From Glandiceps talaboti (taxonomy: Eukaryota > Hemichordata > Enteropneusta > Spengelidae), in contig NC_135554.1 in NCBI RefSeq assembly GCF_964340395.1, positions 9,888,975 to 9,952,974 on the forward strand: DNA of 64,000 nucleotides, in the 5' to 3' direction. This document shows, piece by piece, positions 52,545 through 64,000 of this stretch (position 1 is the stretch's first letter; every line of letters begins with the position of its first letter). The position numbers and the translations under genes are program-made. A model generated the notes under the pieces. It did no database searches and had not been told where the DNA came from. It worked only from the letters and a program-made list of their open reading frames with translations.

Positions 52545-53486
52545 TCATTTTACCTCGTTCCCTTCATGTGAAGTCCAGCCGATACACGGTAAGCTTGTCT
52601 TTCCACCAAGACGTCTAAGGTAATCGTAATGACCAAGATCTTTTGAACCCTTTGTTAGGAAAGTGAAGAGACTCTTTCCGACTACGTAAAGTATGGTGTC
52701 TGCAGTCCTATATACCAGTCCTGCGTCGTCCATCATGACGTAATCATCCGACCCGATCGTCTCCACGTATCCTACCATGTAGAGTTTCTTATCGACGTAG
52801 TCTGTTTCTAAGTCTAATTCTATCTCGTCTGTTGTACCTTCCAATCCAGGATGTACGATGAAGTGTGTCGAGGTGTGTTTTGTCCACGGTGTCAGCCACG
52901 AATGACCCATAAACTCTTCAACAACACATCTGAATGATTCGTCTCTTTTCCATTCCGGGTTGTTTGTAACAACACTTTTCAGAGCTTTACAGAACCCCTT
53001 TAGTGTTTTATCGTTAAATGTCTTCGATGGGGTTTGAGATTCGTCAACAAGTTTCTTTTTCTTTGACGTTTTTTGTCTTGCCATTTTCTTCAGGCCTCTC
53101 TTTGCGCCATAACTCGATGTTTTCTTTGACGACACCAGAAGCCACGGTTTAGATTTCTTTGCGGTGGAAGACGATCTTTCGCCGAATATTTTCTGTCTAC
53201 GGCGAGGCAGACTAGAACCGCCGACAATTTGTTGACGGCAACAACTTCTAGTTTGTGTGCTTCGTTTAGTCTGCACAGGTGAACTTGAAGATATATAAAG
53301 AGTAGCGGCCGGGGAATCATTTTTGGAGCCTTTGTCATCACTCTTCGCCGGAGCAACCTTGATTCCAAGAGCTTTCCCTAAGTGTGTTTCTTCTACTGTG
53401 AATATACAGCCTTGTGTTTCCCTCGGAGCAGCTTTTTGCCTACCACCAGTTGTGATTTTTCCTTTATGTCGTATTTTGGACTGCAT
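52545..53486 (-). CDS. Unrecognised 313-aa protein with basic N-terminal half
   Basis: The ATG is at 53486 and the frame is continuous to a TGA at 52545. Base composition is GC-richer than its flanks and codon use looks coding. Residues 1-155 are basic, Ser/Lys/Arg-rich and probably disordered (KKKK and RRR clusters suggest nuclear localisation). Residues 160-313 look globular, with alternating hydrophobic strands such as KLYMVGYVETIG and ILYVVGKSLFTFLTKG. I do not recognise a family. The last codons read AAC GAG GTA AAA TGA, so GAG|GTAAAA could be a splice donor and the true C-terminus could lie further downstream. The gene points away from the three-exon gene at 54957, leaving a 1.47-kb shared upstream interval. 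Confidence 0.6.
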   Translation of the reverse strand: MQSKIRHKGKITTGGRQKAAPRETQGCIFTVEETHLGKALGIKVAPAKSDDKGSKNDSPAATLYISSSSPVQTKRSTQTRSCCRQQIVGGSSLPRRRQKIFGERSSSTAKKSKPWLLVSSKKTSSYGAKRGLKKMARQKTSKKKKLVDESQTPSKTFNDKTLKGFCKALKSVVTNNPEWKRDESFRCVVEEFMGHSWLTPWTKHTSTHFIVHPGLEGTTDEIELDLETDYVDKKLYMVGYVETIGSDDYVMMDDAGLVYRTADTILYVVGKSLFTFLTKGSKDLGHYDYLRRLGGKTSLPCIGWTSHEGNEVK

Positions 53487-54459
53487 GTCGACCTAGTAGA
53501 CTGTGTTATCAATCTCAGCTGATTCTAAGTGTCCACTATCTCAGACCACTTGTAATTAGTGCAGTCTGAGGTCCTTCATACAAATTTCGCCGACTACTCA
53601 AACTACGTTTTTAAAATACCACAGACTGTTATTCCAGTCAGGTATCATGTTTTGTACACCACAGAACAGCTGACACTTTTAACAGCTGACAATTTTAAAA
53701 ACAACGCATTTATTATTACTGTGACCAGACGTCATCATCTGTTTACACCCTATAAACGTCGAGTGAACGTTTACCTTCCTTTCTCCGTGTGCATTAAAAT
53801 AAGGGAATATTTACAGATTAATTGTTACTGGTACATGCACATATTCAAAATAGTAGATCGCCCTAGCATCTACGCAATTTTACAGACACTATTGTTACCC
53901 TGCATTAAGTATGAATTGTTATTTTAATGAATTAACCATGGAATGGTCAAGAGAACCGTTGCGAAGTTTTTACTACCAAAAGAGTAAAACTATAGAGTTT
54001 CAAGTACAACTAACACATGCAATATTTTTTTTTTGTTAAACAAAATTCAGGCACAGATATCGCACACTCACATGAAATGTTACATTTTATTTCACTGAGA
54101 AGACAAATAAAATATTTTTGTGTTTGAATCTTCCTTGTTTCATCTGATAATGATGGTGATTTGTGTTTACAGTGAGATAACATTTATCATTTTATATTTT
54201 ATATTTTTTGGATATTGCCAGGGTCTGTATTTTGTTTAAAGTCATTTGCAACAAACAAGTTTGTGCTGAGTGTGTGTCCTGCCTAATTGAAACGCTATGG
54301 TCTTTCTGGTTTGGTAGTAACATTCAACATAACGTATTATGTATAAGTTATGTATTTACTCTTATTGGATACAGCTAAAATGATGTTGGTTGGTGTTTCA
54401 CCCGTGGGACATTGCGTCTTTTGCCACAAAGATAGGCATATTTCAACTGTAACAATAAC
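53487..54459. other. Divergent intergenic region, part 1
   Basis: Lies between the heads of the minus-strand 313-codon frame and the plus-strand three-exon gene. A 122-codon plus-strand open frame (53559-53927) lacks an ATG start and has no recognisable domain. Confidence 0.4.
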
Positions 54460-54700
54460 AATAACAGAGACATAACATAACACACAACAGGATCCTTTAC
54501 CCAATCACATTTAACACTGATAAGCATTGCCATTCTTTCACAGTGCAGTAGAAACAGACTTCTGATGAAAACATTACACATGGACGTGATGATTTAATGG
54601 CTTCAATCATTTATTTTCTAACTGATAATCAACATTTCAACCTGACTTCTTCTACATCCCCACTTTTATGTAATTGTTTCTTTTGCATTAGAAGTTGTCG
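54460..54700. repeat. Dispersed repeat family 3, copy B
   Basis: Same-orientation partner of 31077-31317. It sits about 260 bp upstream of the start codon of the three-exon gene and so may contribute promoter sequence. Confidence 0.8.
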
Positions 54701-54956
54701 GAGGGTGTGTGAAACACCAAGCCTACACGATTTTAGCTGTAAGCTTTTTTACGGTCAAAAACGAATTTCAATTCTGTGTGCACGAATACATCGGCAACAT
54801 CACACGTCAGAGTCATAAAGTTATCAAGAGGGTGTGGCCGAGTGTCCCTTATATGGATTTTACTGAAATAAATAACCCCTTTCCAGGAAAAAAGTTAACG
54901 TCACTTGTATAAAAGAAGGGAATGATCACTTGCTTCAAACATTACATTTCGTGACC

Positions 54957-56703
<1,747 letters not shown>

Positions 56704-57289
56704 CCCGTGATCGATGAACACGATCGACTGATTGTCTTGTGCTGTTATCAAAGACAACATACGTTGAAGTACATGGTGTGGATCTTCCTCTAGACGCAAA
56801 GCAATTATGTGTATTTATTCATATACGTTTACTTATATCTAGCTACAATAATTACAGCGTTATTTTTTTTTGTTTCTCAGCCTTCTATCATTCCATGGAT
56901 TGTGCACTTTTATAACTTAAACTCTCGCTTTGTAGATCACCTGTAAAACTTTGAAATTCAGCTTTTGTTTCATGGCATGACGCACGCACATGTACATGTA
57001 CATGTACAGCATATTGATTTTCGTAGATCGTTGGTATATACGGTTCCTACCTTATTCATGATTAATAGTTATAACACAACACCGACTAGCATATTTGATA
57101 AAACGACAACACACAGTAGTACTACAAACAGGCGAAGGACATCTTCCGACCGTAAGGGGCGGGCTTCGATACACATTTCTGCCACTTCCTAGATAAAGGG
57201 CTGACAAGGATGGAAACTGGCGTACCTTTATTCCCTGAAAAGTACAGATAATGAAAAGAGCGTATATATTCTCATTCTCTAGCTTAGTG
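56704..57289. other. Downstream of the 284-aa gene
   Basis: Presumed 3' UTR and intergenic. A short (CATGTA)n tract lies at 56989-57008. No exon is recognised. Confidence 0.4.
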
Positions 57290-57358
57290 TCGGTTACCCA
57301 GATTCTCACCGCTTGGGGCGCTACTACGAGACCACCCAGACGGAGTCTGGGTAACCGA
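57290..57358. repeat. Hairpin, 16-bp arms with one mismatch
   Basis: TCGGTTACCCAGATTC (57290-57305) pairs with GAGTCTGGGTAACCGA (57343-57358). Possibly the ends of a minimal fold-back element. Confidence 0.8.
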
Positions 57359-57845
57359 GACTATTCCTAGCTCTGTCAAGCTATATAGCTCCCCCTGCAG
57401 GCACGAGTATCACAATCATAGCCTGGGGGTGCCCGTGTACTATACAACTGTGATTGTCACTGTCACTCAACTTGTTATAAATAAGTTAAAATATTCAATA
57501 ATAAAAAGATAACGAAAAACATTCCACATTTGTATATCATTCTAACAATTATGAATCGATTACAATGTTCGCGGCTGATTGATATTATCAGAACAAGTCC
57601 ACAAAAACACGACAATTTTTCTCTTCTACCCAACATTTTTCTCGCTGATCCTCAAATGCTATATTATATTGCGTGATATACAAGCACCTTGCACTCAACG
57701 ACTAACGTATAATATACCCTTCTAAAATGACACGTTGATGGCGCTCTCCTATTCCAGTCTTAAATGAACACGATGGTTGCAAGCAGGTGCTAATCATCAA
57801 GACACGTTTCATATAATCTTATCAATGACATATCACGTGACACGT
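57359..57845. other. Non-coding; downstream of LEG1 copy 2
   Basis: No exon-like frame is visible. Confidence 0.4.
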
Positions 57846-59015
57846 TTAACAATTACGAGTCATTTCAATCAGTATACGGAAGATATCCTTGATCGCCATC
57901 ATAGGGTGGAGAAATACAGAGGACATGAGTTCATATCCAAGTTCCCATGCTTCTGGTGAACACATAGCTCGTTGCCATAGTGAGAGTAGGGCATCCCCTA
58001 CAATGAATATAAAGAATTGGATGAATGATTGGAACTGCTAGGATTAAAGTTGTATCTAAATGGCCAATTACCTGACCCGATGTTTGAAATCATAGTGAAG
58101 AAGTTAGGGGGTATGGATGCGAATAGTATTTATTTCAGATTTTTTTATTTTCTAAACCCCCCCCCCCCTCACCCATTTTGATTTTTTGAAAGTCAATAAA
58201 GTGGAAAAAAACCCAACAACAAACACCCCGAAAAATATCTTTTAACGTACACACAGTAAGTGATTTGCAAATAGAGTAAATAATTTCAAATAATCAGTTT
58301 TTGTTGTTGTTGAGAGATTTTTTCGTTTACCCACGATTTTCAAGGAAAATAAGAAAACATTATGAATTTTATCAGTATAGTTACATTAAGTCAGCCTTGA
58401 TTCATCAATACAGCCCAGTCAAAATATTGAGTAGTCCTTATAGTGAAAACCATCAAAAACACAAAATTTAATGGTGGACCAGTATCAAATTTGCATTAAT
58501 TCAAAATGGCCGCTCGTCTGTGAGCTGCTGGACAAAGTTAATTATTTATTCATGTTGAAAATGTTATTTAATTCCAGCACGTTCGTTCTAAGTTGTCTTC
58601 TGTCCTTGAATTTGTGTACTGTCGAGTCGAAGTCCGTAGGTGTATAGGTCAACGAACTTTAGAAGGCTTCTAAAGAAATTGTCGCAATTATGCGCAATTA
58701 CCAAAATGAATTAGTGTCGAAGCAAAATAATAGCATTTTACTTCAAAAAAATTGTCGCAGCTTTGACCCTGTCTGGCTTCATAAAAGTTAAAATTGTATG
58801 CCATAACATTGATGGGGTGGGGGGGGGGGAGTTGATTTTATGGCAGCTTAATCTGTAAGATACGATATTCGTGCCATGCTACCAAAGAGACTTTGGTTAG
58901 GGCCAAGCTCAATAGTTATATATATGATAAAAAACTAAATTCTTTTAGTTTGGGAGTCGGTGGTGGTGATCGGTGCTGGTGGTGATCGGTGGTGGTGGTG
59001 GTGGTGGTGGTGTGT

Positions 59016-59064
<49 letters not shown>

Positions 59065-60177
59065 CCATCACCAAAACGATTTTACTTTCAATGGAAACTT
59101 GTTTTGTACCCCGTAATACAGATATTTCTAAAAAATGTTTAAATGTAGAAATGGGGTAATTTTTGCTATAGTAAATACATTAAAGTGTCAACAAAAGAGC
59201 TATATTTTCCTTACTACATAATAACTGGCTTTGTATTTGTAGCACCACTTTACTACATATACTGATATTGTTTGTGCCGTCGTTGTGGCAAACAGAGACG
59301 TTGAAAGATTTTAGTGTTTGAAAAGTTTGTAGAAAAACGACTGCCAGTAAGATAGTCAACAACGTGAACCCAGCCAGAAACGAAGTCTTTTTCTGGGTCA
59401 GAGTAATAATTGAGAAGCGGTTCAAACTCATGAATGACTGCATGTATTGATGAATTGTGAGCATCCCACATGAATTTCAACAAAATTATCCATTGTAACT
59501 TGTTTTGATGACTCATTATCAATAAAGGAAGATTTCGTAAAATTGTTCATTTCAATAAAAAGTTGTTCCCATTTCTGCATAGTGTCCGGGTAGGCATCAT
59601 TACATGACGATATACTTGTACAGTATTGCTCTGACCGCTGCTCGGTGTGTTCTAGATGGAGTCTGTATCCATGGAGATTGACGACTTCAGCTTCGACGGC
59701 TCCAAGGAAAGGTATGACGGTGAGATAGTAGTTCATGCTAGCCCACCAACTATCGTAAGATACACAGTAAATGTCATTACAGTTGCTGTCTGAGTGACTT
59801 TTCAATCGACCTGTCGAATATTGCCAACCGAACTGTATCGCTAAACCCCATAGAATATTTGCCTGATCGTCACCTGCAACTTTTACGAACACCGAGTTGG
59901 TAGCATTCAATATGATTTTCAAGAGACCAAGGCGATGTAGGTAATTCCACGGATCAATCATTACAGTGTTGTTGACTATTTCATAATCAGTCAATGATGA
60001 AGGGGTAAACTCCCAATACGGAGGCAACGTCTTGTTCGTATACGTAGCTGTCATGCTCTCCAAAACGAGTTTTGCACTGTCCTTAGCTGTCGTACCCGTG
60101 TATGTGTTGAGATATAACTCAAAACTTACCATCAACAAGCCGATACACACGGTAATTTTGAAAAGCCACGACACCAT
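57846..60177 (-). pseudogene. LEG1-family copy 2, inverted and frameshifted
   Basis: On the minus strand the ATG is at 60177 and exon 1 follows copy 1 closely: signal-like N-terminus, DPWNYLHRLG, NILWGLAIQFGWQYSTGRL and TMQKWEQ. A one-base insertion near 59475 (relative to copy 1) shifts the frame just before KFMWDAH, and the shifted frame stops at 59428. The homologous text continues in another frame to about 59265 (WDAHNSSIHAVI, LCLPQR). It then departs from copy 1, so the end of exon 1 and its donor are lost. Exon 2, 57997-57846, is complete: acceptor TTGTAG, same phase, same length (152 bp) and intact stop as copy 1. Without the second break a sequencing error could explain the frameshift, but both together favour a pseudogene. 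A CCAAT-type site (60231-60227) lies about 50 bp upstream of the ATG. Upstream flanks do not match copy 1. Confidence 0.85.
58953..59190. repeat. (GGT)n(GT)n tract plus dispersed repeat family 5, copy B
   Basis: GGT/GATCGGT units, then GT to 59062, then about 130 bp resembling 44030-44175 in the same plus-strand orientation. It lies inside the LEG1 copy 2 intron, antisense to the gene, whereas copy A is downstream of copy 1 in sense. It is therefore an independent insertion rather than part of the gene duplication. Confidence 0.5.
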
Positions 60178-60253
60178 TGTTAATATATTATTAGTATAAT
60201 TATTCCAGTGAATGATTAATTCTCCGATTGGTCATTAAATTTCAGATGAAACT

Positions 60254-60345
60254 AAGGGAGCCTCCAGTATTAAATTTCAAGGGGAGGCCGCGGCAAATCA
60301 AACTCCCACTTCAGTGGTGCATAAAATGCCCCTATTCCCTGTTCA
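60254..60345. repeat. Repeat family 4 fragment, left end
   Basis: AGGGAGCCTCCAGTATTAAA followed by GGGGAGG, matching the terminus of the elements at 42917 and 44937. Confidence 0.5.
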
Positions 60346-60458
60346 CGTATTCGCCTGAAATGGGTTATAATGTTGTCAGACATGAAAGGAGGCATGAGTC
60401 CTAGCATAGAATCGATCGTTAATATGACTCGAACTCCACTGCATTTATACGTTGTTCC

Positions 60459-60732
<274 letters not shown>

Positions 60733-62558
60733 AGTGAATTTGCAATTGCGTGATGAAAGCACTGCATTAATTAATTCACTTGGCCTCTCTGGATCTAATT
60801 GGTATAGCTGCACTCTCAAAACACTAGATAGGAACCGATGTCAACATCACCGCACTATCCCGAATATCTTGGTGAACTGTTCTCTCCTTCACCCCTCTAA
60901 GATCCACTCCTCTCCTCACACCATAGGTGACATGTGATTCACTGCATTGTTAGCTGTGATTTCAAAGATACGTTGTGATAATCTTGCAGTGCAATGGAGA
61001 CTCATCTAGTGGGATGTAGAACCGGTGGCAATGCCATGGTGACCCAGTGAGATGTCAAAGTAACTCAAAGTTATTTAGATAATATAGTGAATCACAACAC
61101 CCCCTCCCTCCCATTCCAGGCCCTCCCTTGTGCAATTATTGAAAGGCGCCTGAACCCCGTAACACTTGATACTATAGTTCAAAATCCACGACTCGTGAAA
61201 TGTGTACGTGTCCTTTTGTTATACATTCGACTAGAGAACGCCTTTTTCAATTTGCGATGGGTACGGAAAATTACTGAGAGTGGTTTCACTGGTCAAATAG
61301 TATCATGTAGCTGCCTATTCAGTTCCTGGAAATTGTTTAAAATATCAGCGACTGGACAAAACATGGCACGGGACAGTCGTACAGATGGTTCCTTTATCAC
61401 TGAAGTTATGACATACAATACCAAACACCAAATAACACATTAAAATGTTAAAACGATTAGGGTGGATCGACTTCAGGGGATCGACCTCCCCCCCCCCTTT
61501 ATATATTGCTATGTCGCCGATACTACATCTAAGGAAGTTTTCATTTTTAATTTCCAGGGGGGGGGGAACCCGGAAGACTGTATTGTGAGCCAACCACCCA
61601 GCGAGTTCTCATTTTATTGTCGTGATGCTTCCTCCATGATAACATAATTAAGTCAATAAGGTACAATAGTTGAATTTGGCAATGAGAACAGTGGATATAG
61701 TAACCACAATAGTGAATATGAAAATATAGATTATAATGTCAGTTATGTATGATATTACATTTCTACATATTGCCGTCATCAAACAACTGTAGCTGTCACG
61801 TGACAGAAGTGATATAGAACTAGAATTTTTTAAATTTATATAGTCATCTAATTTCATCCTAAAAACACATCACTTGGTTTATTTTTCGATTTCCTATTGA
61901 CTTTCATAAATGTGTGTTAGAAAAATGGATAGTTAAATGAGCAATTTTGGCGATAGGTTGGCCACGGCAGCAGCCTTGCAATCATGTGGATCGGGAGAAG
62001 GACTTCTCCTCCCACGTTTTGAGAATTTACTTTTAAAAGGGGCGTCTCCTGGCAACACAATGCAGTTTTATACAATTTGTAACCAATTTCCTAAATTAAC
62101 ATAATGCATGGGGTAAGAAACAGCCACTATCTATCGTAATTCGCTGTATCTACTCTAAAAATGTTATGAACATCGGTGCTTAATGATCAATAAACAAATT
62201 TGTAAACTCCGACTGTATTTTATGCTGTCCTTCGCAAATTAGACAATGTGCAATGCTATGTTAACCTGATGTCGAACTAATGGTAAGTGTGAATATTGAT
62301 ACTCAATGGGATAGCGAAGTTTCATATGTATGTATTATGTAACGTTCAATCTAAACTGGAAAGATTGTTAGTCATCGCTTGTAAAAGTTACAGTTACTGT
62401 AACAGTAGTAATGTTTTAGTACTAGATTTTTTCCGTGACCCCCCCCCCCTTATGGAGCCCCATCCAATTTTCTTGGAGAAACTTCATGACTCTCACCCTC
62501 TGGTATTTAAAATGAACACTCCCTAATTTTTTACGATATTGTATTCATTATTTTATTC
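60733..62558. other. Non-coding, family-4-style C-tract text
   Basis: Text at 60895-61080 (CCACTCCTCTCCTCACA, GAACCGGTGGCA) recurs from the 43320-43510 region, so this is degraded repeat. The 118-codon frame at 61087-61443 lacks an ATG start and a domain. C and G runs occur near 61491, 61557 and 62441. Confidence 0.45.
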
Positions 62559-62765
<207 letters not shown>

Positions 62766-63691
62766 GATGAACATACGCAAACAAACGAAGTATGCATGAG
62801 TAAATATAACAACAATTTTAAACACAGCTACATGTATATACAATGTACAATGTACTGTTGAAATGTATCCAGCTTAGGGCAATATGGACGGCGCCCTCAC
62901 AGCCTAAGAACTAATAACAGTTCACCCAGGGTATCACCCCGGGGTTTTATCGTGCCAACTGTTCGCAATTACCCGCTCACGTCATTGTGCACATTTGTGT
63001 TAAAATATTTTATATTTAAAGAATGGCATAAGCCCAGAGACTAGAGCAAGTCTAGTCCTGTTCATTTCCTGAATATACGTACCACATAAAACACGATGCA
63101 TGTGACTTGTGTATTACGATGACGTTAGCGCTAAGATCGCTGGGAAATATGACAGGGATCCGGCCGGGGGATAACCCATGTTCTATATTTAGCAATAGCA
63201 TCCGCAAACGACACAAATGCTCCAAATAACGTTTTGCTCTAAGGAGACAGTGTGTGTGCTAATAAGTCACAGGAGGTATCGGAGAATATAGAAGTAAAGG
63301 TTAGTTTAATGTCTTATTTTGTTATATTACTAGAAATAATTCCATATCACCCTTCCGTGACGACGCGACGTCAATCGATAGCAGACAATATGGCCGCCCG
63401 GTATGCTCATATTCATAATAGTGATATGACATACTGTTATATACCGATCTGATGCACGCTTTGCGAAACTCATTCCATACCATACGGGGTAGTGTTCTTG
63501 AAAATTGCTAACTTTACGTATGGATACAGTGAGCATCGTCAAAACGCCAACGAGCTAACTTTGATGAGATGGGTTGAAAACTTGCAAGTTTTACATAGTG
63601 TACGTATAAAATTCGTTAACAGTGTAACAACAGCTCGCTGAGTACTTGTAAAGTTGAGTTTAGACATGTTGGTATGACTGTCTACGGTATG
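62766..63691. other. Non-coding, nothing recognised
   Basis: Mildly GC-richer at 62880-62960 and 63100-63180; no exon-like frame. Confidence 0.45.
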
Positions 63692-63794
63692 ACCACAGGC
63701 ACTCGAATCAATCTGTATGACTTTTAACAAATGTATATTATATATTTGCTATACATTAAAAAAACACCATACAGATTTATTCGAGTGCCTGTGG
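63692..63794. repeat. Hairpin with ~27-bp arms
   Basis: CCACAGGCACTCGAATCAAT (arm from 63693) pairs with ATTTATTCGAGTGCCTGTGG (arm to 63794) with one mismatch, extending through CTGTATG/CATACAG. The loop is about 48 bp of AT-rich sequence. It resembles a small fold-back MITE. Confidence 0.8.
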
Positions 63795-64000
63795 GTATGA
63801 TTGACCATGGGTGTATGGTGTGATCATGATGTGGCGGAAACATAAAGACGGAAGTATTAGTACTATTGTTATTTTGACTTCCAAGTCGTATGATTTTAAC
63901 AAGTAATACTTTTCAGGGACATATCAACATTTCCTAATCTATAAAAATTTGGAAATTGGGTCATATGACAGCCTTAGCTATATAGAGGGATTGTGTTCAT

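Noticed and set aside
53559..53927. 122-codon plus-strand frame between the divergent genes
   Set aside because: It starts without ATG, is AT-rich and hydrophobic-random in composition, and shows no domain.
57777..57959. Plus-strand 60-codon frame matching the antisense frame over LEG1 exon 2 of copy 1
   Set aside because: The similarity simply reflects the homologous LEG1 exon 2 on the opposite strand.
61087..61443. 118-codon plus-strand frame
   Set aside because: No ATG start; it begins in family-4-style repeat text and has no recognisable domain.

Overview
The window reads as nuclear DNA of an animal, most likely a marine invertebrate deuterostome (hemichordate, echinoderm or lancelet grade). 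It is AT-rich and gene-sparse. Its genes have GT-AG introns with matching phases, and it carries very many microsatellites, fold-back elements, non-LTR retrotransposon fragments and a tRNA-derived SINE. The organism call is inference from gene families (an invertebrate-looking PLPPR and two LEG1 copies); no species marker was seen.

Layout. 1-17.7 kb has no convincing coding exon, only dispersed repeats, a SINE at 9.2 kb and a LINE tail at 11.6-12.1 kb. 17.7-21.7 kb holds a complete six-coding-exon gene (+) for a phospholipid phosphatase-related (PLPPR/PRG-type) six-pass membrane protein that has lost the catalytic histidine; an 84-bp tandem repeat follows its stop codon. 22-33.8 kb is non-coding with three DNA-transposon-like elements or repeats. 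33.9-35.0 kb holds the last two exons of an unrecognised coiled-coil protein (+). 35.7-37.3 kb is a cluster of TA arrays and palindromes followed by a second copy of a MITE. 40.1-43.9 kb carries an intact two-exon LEG1-family (LEG1/C6orf58) gene (+). 44-48.3 kb is repeat-rich. 48.4-50.2 kb is a 5'-truncated L1-like LINE (-). 52.5-53.5 kb has a 313-codon open frame (-) of unknown function. 55.0-56.7 kb has a three-exon gene (+) of unknown function whose C-terminal half shows a Cys/His pattern reminiscent of zinc deaminases. 57.8-60.2 kb carries a second, inverted LEG1 copy (-), frameshifted in exon 1 but with an intact exon 2. The last 4 kb is microsatellites and fold-back repeats.

Relations. 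The two LEG1 copies are tail-to-tail about 14 kb apart. They are almost identical over one part of exon 1 and the end of exon 2 but clearly diverged between, a mosaic that suggests gene conversion. The 313-codon frame and the three-exon gene diverge from a shared 1.5-kb interval. No operon-like organisation is expected or seen. The best candidate for something undescribed is the 54957-56703 gene, with the LEG1 mosaic second.
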